Source of the DNA: Opitutaceae bacterium
GTDB taxonomy: Bacteria > Verrucomicrobiota > Verrucomicrobiia > Opitutales > Opitutaceae
Length of the DNA stretch: 64,000 nt
Assembly: GCA_015075305.1 (NCBI GenBank)
Contig: JABTUS010000004.1
Coordinates: 62,001-126,000, forward strand
Reading direction: 5' to 3'
This document shows, piece by piece, positions 52,247 through 60,868 of this stretch (the first letter of the stretch is position 1; the number at the start of each line of letters is the position of its first letter). Under the pieces are notes generated by a model. It made no database searches and had not been told where the DNA came from. It was given only the letters and a program-made list of their open reading frames with translations. The position numbers were made by a program, and so were the translations under genes.

Positions 52247-53452
52247 TCAGCGCTGACCGCGGCTGGATGAACTGTTGAGCAGGCCGCTGGCACTCTGCTG
52301 GCTGTTGTTGTTTGCACGGGCCGAGAGCGGATCACTCTGGTTGCTGCTTGTGCTCCGGGACGTGGTGCTTTCAAAGAGGTTCTTGAGGACATTCTCGACC
52401 TGGCTCACGTCGGCGTTCTCCAGGGTGTAAACAAACACCTTTTGTTTGCGGGCGCTGCTCTCGTCCAGTTGGGCAATGATCTCGCCGATCTGCAGCAGCG
52501 TGTCCTTTGATCCGGTGACGATGAGCGACTGGGTGCGGGGATCGGCGACTGCGGTGACCGGAGTCGTGGTTCGACTGCCGCTATTGCTCCGGCTGCTGCT
52601 GTCGCGGCCCCCGTTTCTGGATCCTGATCCGCCCCGGTTGGACAGGAATGCCGCGAACCGGGATTGGCTGCCGAACGGGAGTCCGCCCGCCGTTGACGCG
52701 CCGCCGGGAGCGCCGGAATTCGGGTAGAGGTTGGTGATCAGGTCCGCCATTTCGGTCGGATCGGCGTTGTGCAGCTTGAAGATGCGCATCGCGGCATCAC
52801 TTTGCACCGAAAGATCGAGCGCCGACACGATCTCGACGATGTGCCGGACATTGAGATTGGTGTCAGTGACGACGAGGGAGTTGCTGTCCTCGTTGGCGGT
52901 GATTGTTGCGCTGCTCGGAACCAGCGTGGCGATGTCGACGAGAACCTTTGCCGCCGTAATGTAGCGCAGCGGGATGACCTGCATGATCATTTCGGCGTTC
53001 GCCGGGATTTCCCGGGGATCGTTGCCGGTGCGAATCGGAAGATTCTTCTTCTTCGCCTCCTCCCGCGATGCGACTATCAGATTCCTGCCCTGCAGGGTTG
53101 CCGTGTAACCGTTCTTGTTGAGTGCCAGATTGAGAAGCTGGATCGCCTCGGCCTTTGAGACCGGCTGCGCGCTCCACATGTCGACGGTGCCGCGGACGGG
53201 TGTCTCCAGGATGATCACGAAGCCGGCTGCATCGCTCATGTAGTTGAGAACGGCTTCCAGCGGCGCGCCGCGGAAGTTGAAGCGAAGGGTGCCGTCCTTC
53301 GGGTAGCTGGAGCTGGAGTCCGGGCCGGTTGTTGCGGCCTTGACGGCTGGAAGCGTCTCGGCTGGCGCCGCCGGCGTCTGGGCGGCCAGTCCGCCCTGCA
53401 GCAGCAGGAGCGCGGCGATCGATCGGCTTGCGGGGAAATGAGGGATTTTCAT
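52247..53452 (-). CDS. gspD: Type II secretion secretin GspD, N-terminal periplasmic half (N0-N1-N2-partial N3)
   Basis: A 401-aa exported protein (signal peptide about 1-25). An N0-like domain lies at about 55-130 (LRFNFRGAPLEAVLNYMSDAAGFVII), N1 about 153-215 (VIPLRYITAAKVLVDIATLV) and N2 about 220-335 with a Gly/Ser/Arg insertion. The first half of N3 follows (VFVYTLENADVSQVENVLKNLF). It ends in a Ser/Asn/Gln-rich tail with no barrel domain. It overlaps gspC by 4 nt and is followed by the barrel-encoding gene, so the two must assemble as one secretin. Confidence 0.85.
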   Translation of the reverse strand: MKIPHFPASRSIAALLLLQGGLAAQTPAAPAETLPAVKAATTGPDSSSSYPKDGTLRFNFRGAPLEAVLNYMSDAAGFVIILETPVRGTVDMWSAQPVSKAEAIQLLNLALNKNGYTATLQGRNLIVASREEAKKKNLPIRTGNDPREIPANAEMIMQVIPLRYITAAKVLVDIATLVPSSATITANEDSNSLVVTDTNLNVRHIVEIVSALDLSVQSDAAMRIFKLHNADPTEMADLITNLYPNSGAPGGASTAGGLPFGSQSRFAAFLSNRGGSGSRNGGRDSSSRSNSGSRTTTPVTAVADPRTQSLIVTGSKDTLLQIGEIIAQLDESSARKQKVFVYTLENADVSQVENVLKNLFESTTSRSTSSNQSDPLSARANNNSQQSASGLLNSSSSRGQR

Positions 53453-54108
53453 TCGGTCAGTTGTTTTTGGCGTTGTTCCATCAGGCGGCGCAGCGTTGCG
53501 GGCGCATCGCTTGGGATGGGAACCGGCGTGTTGGGAGAGGCGGAGACTGCCGCAGGAGGCGGTGGGCTGTCTCCAAGCGGCTGCAGCACGGTGCTGACGA
53601 TCCAGTCTCCTCCCTTGCTTCGGCGCAGGGATTCGCCCAAGCGCAGCGTAAGAATGCGTTCATTCGAGGTCAGTGAGACGCTTCGCGGAGCAATCTGGGC
53701 AACCGTGAATCCGGCGATGGAATCTCCGATTGGGATCGTCTTCTGGTAGCGTGGATCATTGCCGTCGAAGAATGCAAAGAGGCCCTTTTCATATTGAAGG
53801 GTGCCGACGAATGTGACCACTCGATCCGTCGGCGCGGGCGCGGTCGGCGCGGTTCCGCGCGTCATGCGCGGCAGCCGGCTGGAATCAAAAATGTTTCGCT
53901 CTCCGATCGAGCGAAACCGGTCGAACATGTCCGCGGGCTGACGGGCCGGAGCGGGGTCGGTCTGCCGGAGATCGTCGCGGGATTGCGCATGAAGCACGGA
54001 ACCGCTCATGAGATCGAGGATCCCGATGGCGCCCGCGACCAGGAGCGCGGTGCGGCGAGCGGCGAGCCGCAATGAGGACTCGGAAAATCCGGCAGCGCGG
54101 GAAATCAT
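53449..54108 (-). CDS. GspC-like inner-membrane T2SS component
   Basis: A 219-aa protein with one N-terminal membrane segment (RTALLVAGAIGILDLMSGSVL). A periplasmic region resembles the GspC homology domain (FRSIGERNIFDSSRLPR, TFVGTLQYEKGLFAFFDG, SVSLTSNERILTLRLGESL). The C-terminal PDZ or coiled coil of Proteobacterial GspC is absent. GspC links the inner-membrane platform to the secretin N0 domain; its gene overlaps that of the N-terminal secretin half. Assignment rests on position and pattern, so moderate confidence. Confidence 0.72.
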   Translation of the reverse strand: MISRAAGFSESSLRLAARRTALLVAGAIGILDLMSGSVLHAQSRDDLRQTDPAPARQPADMFDRFRSIGERNIFDSSRLPRMTRGTAPTAPAPTDRVVTFVGTLQYEKGLFAFFDGNDPRYQKTIPIGDSIAGFTVAQIAPRSVSLTSNERILTLRLGESLRRSKGGDWIVSTVLQPLGDSPPPPAAVSASPNTPVPIPSDAPATLRRLMEQRQKQLTE

Positions 54109-54647
54109 GGCCTGCCTTCCAGGGCGGCGAGGCGCAGGCCGCTCACGGTCATTCCGATGGACAAACGCTGACCCTGGTCGTCCCGACTGGAGAGTTCGAC
54201 AGCGTCAATCCGCAGCGCGAGAGGGGATCGTTCCACGTCGTAGAGGAGCCGGACCAGGTTGGCGAGTGATCCGCTTGCGTCGACGCGACACTCGAGCACG
54301 GAGTAGCGCGGATTGGCGCCGCGTTTCCATTGCGGTTTGATCGATCCGATCTCGACGCGGCTGTCCCTCCCCCACTGGTCAAACGCATTGAGCACGAGCT
54401 GCTCGGCGATGGCAGCGTCCTTGGGCAGGGCGCCGTCCTGAATCTCCTTCCAGAGCTGATGGGTTCGCTCGGAACGCTCAATGCTCGCGGCTCCGGAAGC
54501 GAGCGAGCGCTTGAGAACCCCGATCTCCTGCGAGCGTGCGGTCCAGTGGCGGCTCAGCGGGGTGACCAGCAGTCGATCGACCAGAAACAATGCCACAATT
54601 GAAATGGCGGCGATCATCAGCAGGCGTTGGCGGGGGATGGCGCTCAT
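54105..54647 (-). CDS. GspM/PilO-like T2SS protein
   Basis: A 180-aa protein with one N-terminal membrane helix (LLMIAAISIVALFLVDRLLV), a coiled-coil stretch and a ferredoxin-like periplasmic domain (YSVLECRVDASGSLANLVRLLYDVERSPLALRIDAVEL). This layout is that of GspM/PilO, which pairs with GspL/PilN. It overlaps both the gspL-like gene upstream and the gspC-like gene downstream by 4 nt. Confidence 0.78.
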   Translation of the reverse strand: MSAIPRQRLLMIAAISIVALFLVDRLLVTPLSRHWTARSQEIGVLKRSLASGAASIERSERTHQLWKEIQDGALPKDAAIAEQLVLNAFDQWGRDSRVEIGSIKPQWKRGANPRYSVLECRVDASGSLANLVRLLYDVERSPLALRIDAVELSSRDDQGQRLSIGMTVSGLRLAALEGRP

Positions 54648-56005
54648 GATTCCGGGGTGCGTGTGACCTGGAAGGTGAAGGAGAACTGGGCGGGTGATTT
54701 CCCCCGGATCTGTTCAACCTTGAGATTGGCGACTTCCGTCCGCTGGCGCAGTTTTTCAAGGGAAGCCAGAAGTGCGGTGTTGTCACGGGTGACTCCGGTG
54801 ACGGTCACGCTGGACTGATTTCTGATCTCGAAGGACTTGGCGGTAACCGTGCCGTTTTCCGGAAAAACGTCGGTCACGAGACGGAGGACCTGAAGCGTCC
54901 GGTAGGAGGTGTCATGCCACGGACGAAACTCGCGGATGCGCGCCTGCAGGCCTTCGAGCTCATCGACCTGCGGCTGGATTTGCGCCCATTCACGACGGAG
55001 GTTCCAGGTTTCATATTCCCGCCAGGTGAATGCCGCGACGATTCCGACGATTGCGACAGCCAACAATGCAGCGGCGGAGCGGAGGCGTCGGCGATTGTAG
55101 CGGCGGGTCCACCGCTCCCAACGACTCGGCCGGGGTGGCAGGAGGTTCGGAAGTTCGCCAGCGGCCTGCAGACCGCGACTGGCGATGGCAGCGGCGCTCT
55201 GCTGGAGCGTCCATTCGGCGATTTCCAGCGAAATGGACGCCGAAGTTGCCCAGCCGGCGAGCAATTCGCGGATGACCTGGCATTCGGAAGGCTCACCAAG
55301 CAGACGAAGCTTGCGGATGCGCCGGCGGATCGGAGGCGGACATTCCTCGAAGGTGATGCGGATGTCGCGGACCAGAGCGGCGGGCGTTTCGATCGTGGAT
55401 GTCAGCGTCCGTGCGGTCACCATCCCTTTTCCGAAACTGATGGTCAGGGATGGAGGCGATTCCGAAAGCAACAGGGACAGGATGCCCTCGTCCGCTGCCT
55501 CCGCAGGCTTCGGAAGCGCGGCTGGATGCAGCGTGAAACGGATCGGCTTCAGACCGGCTGTCGAGAGCAGGTCGGACATGCGATCGACGTCCGTCCGACG
55601 AATCGCGAATTGGGTGATGATGGTCACACCGTCGATAGTCTGAGTCGACCGGGTGATGAACAGATCATCGCGTTCGCAGGGAAAGGCGCTTTCGGCCTCC
55701 AGTTGAAGCAGGCTTTCCGCGTCGGCTTGCGGCAGGCCCGGCAGTTCCGTTGCCACGGACATGGACCATTCGGCGGGGAGTGCGACGATGCAGCGCCTTT
55801 CGCGCACACCGGCACGCGTCAGATGTTCGGAGAGCCGCGCAGCGGTTTGGGGTGGATCATTCCAGACGTTTTCAACCGGAAGCGGGTCGATCGGAGCCGC
55901 CTCAATCGAATCCGCGGCACCGGATGCGTGTGCGACATGGATGCCTCGCCGGCTGAAAACCAAGCCGAGCAAGGAAGCTTTTCTGGATGAGATGAGTCGG
56001 TTCAT
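54644..56005 (-). CDS. GspL-like (PilM-PilN fusion) T2SS protein
   Basis: A 453-aa protein. Residues about 1-270 form an actin-like PilM/GspL cytoplasmic domain (LLGLVFSRRGIHVAHASG, CIVALPAEWSM). A membrane helix lies at about 315-335 (SAAALLAVAIVGIVAAFTW), followed by a PilN-like periplasmic domain with coiled coil (LRREWAQIQPQVDELEGLQARI). GspL recruits the GspE ATPase to the membrane. The ATG at 56005 overlaps the gspK stop by 4 nt; a longer in-frame extension would lie inside gspK. Confidence 0.82.
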   Translation of the reverse strand: MNRLISSRKASLLGLVFSRRGIHVAHASGAADSIEAAPIDPLPVENVWNDPPQTAARLSEHLTRAGVRERRCIVALPAEWSMSVATELPGLPQADAESLLQLEAESAFPCERDDLFITRSTQTIDGVTIITQFAIRRTDVDRMSDLLSTAGLKPIRFTLHPAALPKPAEAADEGILSLLLSESPPSLTISFGKGMVTARTLTSTIETPAALVRDIRITFEECPPPIRRRIRKLRLLGEPSECQVIRELLAGWATSASISLEIAEWTLQQSAAAIASRGLQAAGELPNLLPPRPSRWERWTRRYNRRRLRSAAALLAVAIVGIVAAFTWREYETWNLRREWAQIQPQVDELEGLQARIREFRPWHDTSYRTLQVLRLVTDVFPENGTVTAKSFEIRNQSSVTVTGVTRDNTALLASLEKLRQRTEVANLKVEQIRGKSPAQFSFTFQVTRTPES

Positions 56006-57351
56006 CGCCTGGCAACAAGGTGATCCCGCAGTTGATCGCGCTGGGCCGATCCCAACGCCCATCCCGCTGCCGTCAAATCCTGCCGCGAGAGGATGCGCGG
56101 CAAATCCCGGCGGGTGTCAAAGACGAACTTGGCGCGCGAATAGCCGCGACCGTACGGACCGACGGCGACGATATCGGCTGAAAATTGGTAGGATTGATCG
56201 GTCAGATAGCGACCCGCGCGGACTATGGTGGCCCGATCCAGGACCTCCGGCAGCCAGGCGAACGAGGAGAGCGCATCGGGGTGAGCTGAGCGGTAGGCAA
56301 CGATCGCGCGAGCCTTGTCCCAGTCGAATCCGGGAATGCAGGCGAGCACGGCCTCCGGTGCGGTATTGACATTGATGAGGCCCGTCACGTCGGTGCCGGT
56401 GATGTCGGTGTGTATCTGCTGGAATTCCGCCGCGGTGAACCGCCCTCGAATCATGAATTCGGCCACGCTCGCCACCGGTGACGACCCCACGCCGCTGAGA
56501 ATGGACTGCGCGCGCGCTTCGCCCAGCTTGGTGGAGAGCAGTTGTACAAGCCGGGGGCGCTGGTCCGGCAGCTGCACATTGATGCGCTGTCCGCCGTCGG
56601 CGCGTGTCCGGGGCTGGCGGGAATAAACCGTGACGTATTCGAGGATCCCGGGCGAAAGCACCCCATCGCGGTCGTCCATTGGCTGGCTGGCATCTCCGTC
56701 GTCCTCATTCGGATCCAGTGTTCCGTTTCGATTGGTGTCCTCTCCGAACAGAATTCGCAGCGTCGCACCGTAGACCAGACGCAGTTCATCAATGCTTTCA
56801 AAAGGGGCGTTTTTCGCGAGACGGGGCGGGTCCAGGCGGGCGTAGGTCTCGTCCTCGGCTCCATTTTCCGTCGGCTCGGAATTGCGATCACGCCAGTCGA
56901 TGATGGCTGCCGCAAGCTCGATGGTCATTCCCGGCAGGGCCTCGAGCATGGCCCGCGAGGCGGTGTTGATGTTCAGCTTGGATGCCTCATCCACGATGTT
57001 GAAGACAGGGTCCGTCGACGGTGCCAGATTCGGATCGCGACCCAGGATCCAGAAGGCGGCATCGCCCACCGGAACATCCTCGGCAAGATAATCGGTGGAG
57101 AGGGGGAGCGATCCGTTCGCTGCATGCCGGCTCAGGACGAACTGGACATAGCGTGCGCCGCCATCGACGGCGGACTCGGCGGCAAGCGACACCACTCGAT
57201 TGTCCGCGCTGCGAAGCTCCATGGCGGTGCTTTCAGCGAAGTAGAGCGCCAGCGCTGCAAGTCCGAAACACACCCACATGACAATGATCAGGATTGCCCC
57301 GCGTGTGCCGCGGATCGCCATTGCGGGCGATGATCGGTGCGAGGCAGTCAT
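56002..57351 (-). CDS. gspK: Minor pseudopilin GspK
   Basis: A 449-aa large pseudopilin. A short leader precedes RGAILIIVMWVCFGLAALALYF, which lacks the Glu5 of other pseudopilins, as is usual for GspK. LNINTASRAMLEALPGM and LINVNTAPEAVLACIPG are helix-hairpin-helix-like GspK repeats. An EF-hand-like calcium loop, DTNRNGTLDPNED, lies in the middle. GspK caps the pseudopilus tip with GspI and GspJ. It overlaps gspJ and gspL by 4 nt each. Confidence 0.87.
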   Translation of the reverse strand: MTASHRSSPAMAIRGTRGAILIIVMWVCFGLAALALYFAESTAMELRSADNRVVSLAAESAVDGGARYVQFVLSRHAANGSLPLSTDYLAEDVPVGDAAFWILGRDPNLAPSTDPVFNIVDEASKLNINTASRAMLEALPGMTIELAAAIIDWRDRNSEPTENGAEDETYARLDPPRLAKNAPFESIDELRLVYGATLRILFGEDTNRNGTLDPNEDDGDASQPMDDRDGVLSPGILEYVTVYSRQPRTRADGGQRINVQLPDQRPRLVQLLSTKLGEARAQSILSGVGSSPVASVAEFMIRGRFTAAEFQQIHTDITGTDVTGLINVNTAPEAVLACIPGFDWDKARAIVAYRSAHPDALSSFAWLPEVLDRATIVRAGRYLTDQSYQFSADIVAVGPYGRGYSRAKFVFDTRRDLPRILSRQDLTAAGWALGSAQRDQLRDHLVARR

Positions 57352-58055
57352 GGCACGGCCTCCGGCTCCGGAGAATCTGTTGCGGCGAGGCTGACAAAAA
57401 CGGGGATCACCATCTCGACCGGCGCGGTTCGCGTGGCTCCGTCGTTCGAATCCTCAGCCAGCTGCAAGGTCAGACGTACCGCCTTCGGCAGGGAGGCAGT
57501 CGCCTCTGAATCCCAAGTGTCCACCCAGGTGCTGCCGTCAAAATATTCGAAGAATGCCGAAGCGACATTGCCCAGGAGCCACTGAACCTCCGGCTGGTCG
57601 GCGGTGGCCGTCAGCAGATTCCGGCTGAATGTGCGAACCAGGTCATACCGATCGGGGTCGGGGCCGGGTTGCAGGTAGTAAGCGACGCGCTGGGCGTCGG
57701 CAAAGGGCGTGAGGGGACTTATCTCACCCGAGTTTGTGAAAAACTCCGCACTGATGCGCTCCCCCTGGATCGACGAATCCAGGTTGTAATCCACGGCAGT
57801 CTGAAAGCTGGTCGCGATTGTGCCGCCCGGGAGCATCAGTCCCAGGAAATCCTTTTTTATCCGATCCAGAGCCCGGTAGAGTGACAGCTCCTGATCACTG
57901 CGTCGTTGAGCGGTGTTGCGCAGACGAAGGGCGCCAAAGAAGGCTCCCTGAACCGCGAGGACGACGATCGCTCCAACGGCCATCGCAAGGATGACCTCAA
58001 GGAGAGTGAATCCTGACGCCTGCCGCGGACGCCGGTTGGTTCGCGAAATTTTCAT
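57348..58055 (-). CDS. gspJ: Minor pseudopilin GspJ
   Basis: A 235-aa pseudopilin. The prepilin peptidase site is SGFTLLEVILAM (cleavage before Phe, Glu5 present), followed by a long hydrophobic helix. The globular part contains ELSLYRALDRIKKDFLGL, typical of GspJ. It overlaps gspI and gspK by 4 nt. No prepilin peptidase (gspO) is in the window. Confidence 0.83.
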   Translation of the reverse strand: MKISRTNRRPRQASGFTLLEVILAMAVGAIVVLAVQGAFFGALRLRNTAQRRSDQELSLYRALDRIKKDFLGLMLPGGTIATSFQTAVDYNLDSSIQGERISAEFFTNSGEISPLTPFADAQRVAYYLQPGPDPDRYDLVRTFSRNLLTATADQPEVQWLLGNVASAFFEYFDGSTWVDTWDSEATASLPKAVRLTLQLAEDSNDGATRTAPVEMVIPVFVSLAATDSPEPEAVP

Positions 58056-58558
58056 TCAAACTGAACGGACGTGGCATCGGGATCCGTTTGGGTCAGGGTT
58101 GGGTCGTAAAGCGTGCCCATGCTGACGTCATAGCTCTTGCCCTGAACGTCGAAAGTGACCTCGACCGTCACGAGATTCATGGCGTCCATTTCCCAATTGG
58201 ACGTCTGCACGCGCCAATCGTAAGTATTGGAGCCCTCTCGAGCCTGACCGGATTCGGACCCGATCTGGCCTGTCACGACGAACTCGTTCAGAATGCGCTT
58301 CGCAATCCGGGCGGCACCGGCCTTTCGATCCGCGACCGTTCCCACCCGATTGACAATGCTCACCCCTTCGAGCGCCACGGGGATGATCACTGCCATGAGC
58401 GTGAGCGAGGCGAGGACTTCGGCCAGTGTGAACCCCCGGCTCGGCCCGGGCGAAACGGTCGCGCGTGGGTTCGCCACGGCTCCATCTCTGGGGCGCATGG
58501 CCGTCGCTGAAAGGCAATCCCGCGCGTCGCGATTCATCATCACCCGTTCCATCTTCAT
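58052..58558 (-). CDS. gspI: Minor pseudopilin GspI
   Basis: A 168-aa pseudopilin with a leader of about 41 residues, unusually long for this class, ahead of RGFTLAEVLASLTLMAV (Glu5 present). The true start may be one of several internal ATGs, since MKMERVMM offers three. The C-terminal part (MNLVTVEVTFDVQGKSYDVSMGTLY) is GspI-like. It follows gspH with stop and start directly adjoining. Confidence 0.78.
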   Translation of the reverse strand: MKMERVMMNRDARDCLSATAMRPRDGAVANPRATVSPGPSRGFTLAEVLASLTLMAVIIPVALEGVSIVNRVGTVADRKAGAARIAKRILNEFVVTGQIGSESGQAREGSNTYDWRVQTSNWEMDAMNLVTVEVTFDVQGKSYDVSMGTLYDPTLTQTDPDATSVQFE

Positions 58559-59128
58559 TCAGCGATTGGTTTTTCCGCCCACAGGGATGAGCTCATAAGC
58601 GAGGCCGTTTGACATCAGCTGAAGGGAGACGGCGGATAGATCGTCCTGCCTCAAAATCACCTGAGAGACGCTGGCTGCGTCAACGAGGCCATCAGGCCGA
58701 AAGAGGATGCCCGCTGGGATCGAGTGCTGAGGCATTTCATCATCCTCGTAGGGGGGCGGTTCCGTGGAAGCGACGGTCTCGATGGTGACGTCTCGATCGA
58801 CATCGTAGACGACCGAGCGTTCGTCCTCATCGGAGAAGCCGGCTTGAATTTTGAGTCCGTATTGACGCGCGGAGGCGTCGATCCAGAGAAGCATTGGGTA
58901 TCCCTCGGTGGCGGCGCGACTCTGCGCATAGTGGGTCAGCGACAGGAGACGCCTCGCCTCGCGGTCGAGCGCGCGCCCGCGGAAGAAACCGGCCATTTGT
59001 GGCACCGCCAAGCTGGCTGCGATGGCAAGCAAAGCCATGACCAGAATGAGTTCGATCAGCGTGAAGCCAGAGCGCGGCCGCGATGAACCACGGCTAGCGG
59101 CCGGCAATCGCTCCGTTGAAGATGTCAT
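58559..59128 (-). CDS. gspH: Pseudopilin GspH
   Basis: A 189-aa pseudopilin. Cleavage site SGFTLIELILVMALLAIAAS (Glu5 present) after a leader of about 21 residues from ATG 59128. ALDREARRLLSLTHYAQSRAATEGYPMLLWID is characteristic of GspH. It overlaps the 3' end of gspG by 35 nt. It connects the pseudopilus shaft to its tip. Confidence 0.83.
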   Translation of the reverse strand: MTSSTERLPAASRGSSRPRSGFTLIELILVMALLAIAASLAVPQMAGFFRGRALDREARRLLSLTHYAQSRAATEGYPMLLWIDASARQYGLKIQAGFSDEDERSVVYDVDRDVTIETVASTEPPPYEDDEMPQHSIPAGILFRPDGLVDAASVSQVILRQDDLSAVSLQLMSNGLAYELIPVGGKTNR

Positions 59129-59552
59129 CCGCGGTATTGAGCTGTCCGTCGGGGCCCGCCGATCGCAGGTCGTAACCCGACGGATTGTTGCGACCCGGAA
59201 ATTCATAGACATAGGGGTGACCCCACGGATCGAGGGGAATGTCGCTCTTCAAATAGGGGCCGCGCCAGCCGGAAACATCCCCCGGGGCGACGACCAGCGA
59301 TTGAAGGCCGGCTCCACCAACGGGGTAGGCTCCCGTATCGACCTCAAAGGCATCGAGCGCCGTGCCAAACGTCGCGATTTGAGTCTGGGCGGCCGTGATG
59401 CGAGCCTGTTCCGTTCGTCCGGTGAATTTCGGAAGGACAAGTGCGGCAAGCGTGCCGAGAATGACGAGGACGAGCAGCAGCTCAACCAGAGTGAATCCGG
59501 AGGTGCCGCGGCGGATCGGGGATGACAGTGTGCGCATGGTCGGAAAAATCAT
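59094..59552 (-). CDS. gspG: Major pseudopilin GspG
   Basis: A 152-aa protein. The cleavage site SGFTLVELLLVLVILGTLAALVLP with Glu5 is classical. GPYLKSDIPLDPWGHPYVYEFPG and the calcium-site loop SAGPDGQLNTADDI are diagnostic for GspG. It polymerises into the pseudopilus that pushes folded exoproteins through the secretin. It overlaps the gspF stop by 4 nt. Confidence 0.95.
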   Translation of the reverse strand: MIFPTMRTLSSPIRRGTSGFTLVELLLVLVILGTLAALVLPKFTGRTEQARITAAQTQIATFGTALDAFEVDTGAYPVGGAGLQSLVVAPGDVSGWRGPYLKSDIPLDPWGHPYVYEFPGRNNPSGYDLRSAGPDGQLNTADDIFNGAIAGR

Positions 59553-60868
59553 TTGATGTGATCCTGCAGGGAGAAGATGGGAATCAGCATCCCTATGAAA
59601 ATGGTGCCGACGAACGCGGCGATCAGGAAGAGCAGCAGGGGTTCAGCGAGAGACACGACGGACTTCAACTCGCGGTCGAGATCGGTTTCAGTCGTTCCCG
59701 CGATGCGGACGAGTTCCTTGTCCAACCGGCCGCTTTCCTCCGCGACGGATATCATTTCGATGACAGCCCCGGGGAAGAGCGATCGATTCTTCGCAAGGCT
59801 GACACCCAGCGGCTGCCCCTCCTTGACGCGATCGATGGAGTCGCTGACCGCGTCGACCAGGATCTGGTTTCCAATCGAGCGCCGCGCGACATTCAGTCCG
59901 CTGATCAGGGGGACACCGGCTCCGAGCAATGTTCCCAGCATGCGGCAGAATCGCGCCATTGCGTACTGGGCGGTGAGTGAACCGATGGCTGGAACCTTGA
60001 GCAGGGAGCCCTCCCAGGCCCGTCGTCCGCGTTCCGATTTTAACCAACTGCGGAGCACCCAGACAAGCGCGGCAATCGCCGCCGCAACCAGGAGGCCGTA
60101 GCTCCGGATGATTTCACTGATTCCGACGATGATCTGCGTGATGAGCGGCAGCTCGGCATTGAATCCCTTGAAGACCAGTTGAAATTTTGGAATGAAGAAG
60201 ACCAGGAGAAAGATGATCACGGCGATTGCCAGGACCAGCAGCACGGCGGGATAGATGAGGGCGGCTGCGACCTTCGATTTCAGTTCCTTCTCCCGCGACT
60301 GAAAATCGGCGATCTGCGCGAGGACCAGGTCAAGGAATCCGCCCGTCTCCCCGGCCTCCACCATGGCGACATAGACACGGGGGAAAGTTTCCGGCGAGAG
60401 AGCCATTGCGGACGACAAGGACATGCCGTCGACGACCCGGTCGTGCAGCTCCTTCCATTTTGCCTTGGCCGTTGGAACCACCGCCTCCCGATGAAGAATG
60501 CCCAGCGCGCGGCTGAATGGGACGCCTGCAGCGAGCAGACTTGAGAGCAGCCGGGTGAAGTTCTCGAGGATCCTGGGTGTGATTTGTCGCGGGCGATGCC
60601 AGAGTGAATTCGTGGCTTTTCCCTCGGGGGATGCCGGGCGGGCCTTCGATTTTGAATCGGACTCGGAGGACAGGTTGTTCCCATTTCGTGACTCAGGTTT
60701 TGGGTGTCCCGATGAGCGATTGCTGGACTGAGCACCCTCAGTCAACCGGATCGGCTTGAGCCCGCGACCCTCGATCTCACGCAGAGCCTGCTGTCGACCG
60801 CCAGCCTCCAGCACGCCTTCGACGACTCCACCGTCTGACTGCAGGGCCTTGTAGGTGAATGCAGGCAT
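59549..60868 (-). CDS. gspF: T2SS inner-membrane platform protein GspF
   Basis: A 439-aa protein with two repeated T2SSF domains (about 100-225 and 302-430). Each carries a GxLxxG-like core: LLAAGVPFSRAL with VEAGETGGFLDLVL, and LLGAGVPLISGL with VAEESGRLDKELV. Three membrane segments are seen. A hydrophilic Ser/Lys-rich insertion at about 45-90 is longer than usual. GspF couples GspE to pseudopilus assembly. It overlaps the gspE stop by 1 nt. Confidence 0.93.
   Translation of the reverse strand: MPAFTYKALQSDGGVVEGVLEAGGRQQALREIEGRGLKPIRLTEGAQSSNRSSGHPKPESRNGNNLSSESDSKSKARPASPEGKATNSLWHRPRQITPRILENFTRLLSSLLAAGVPFSRALGILHREAVVPTAKAKWKELHDRVVDGMSLSSAMALSPETFPRVYVAMVEAGETGGFLDLVLAQIADFQSREKELKSKVAAALIYPAVLLVLAIAVIIFLLVFFIPKFQLVFKGFNAELPLITQIIVGISEIIRSYGLLVAAAIAALVWVLRSWLKSERGRRAWEGSLLKVPAIGSLTAQYAMARFCRMLGTLLGAGVPLISGLNVARRSIGNQILVDAVSDSIDRVKEGQPLGVSLAKNRSLFPGAVIEMISVAEESGRLDKELVRIAGTTETDLDRELKSVVSLAEPLLLFLIAAFVGTIFIGMLIPIFSLQDHIK

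Noticed and set aside
52030-52392. The frame bridging the two gspD halves as evidence of a simple frameshift
   Set aside because: The downstream half has its own ATG and convincing signal peptide, and the bridging frame encodes no secretin sequence.
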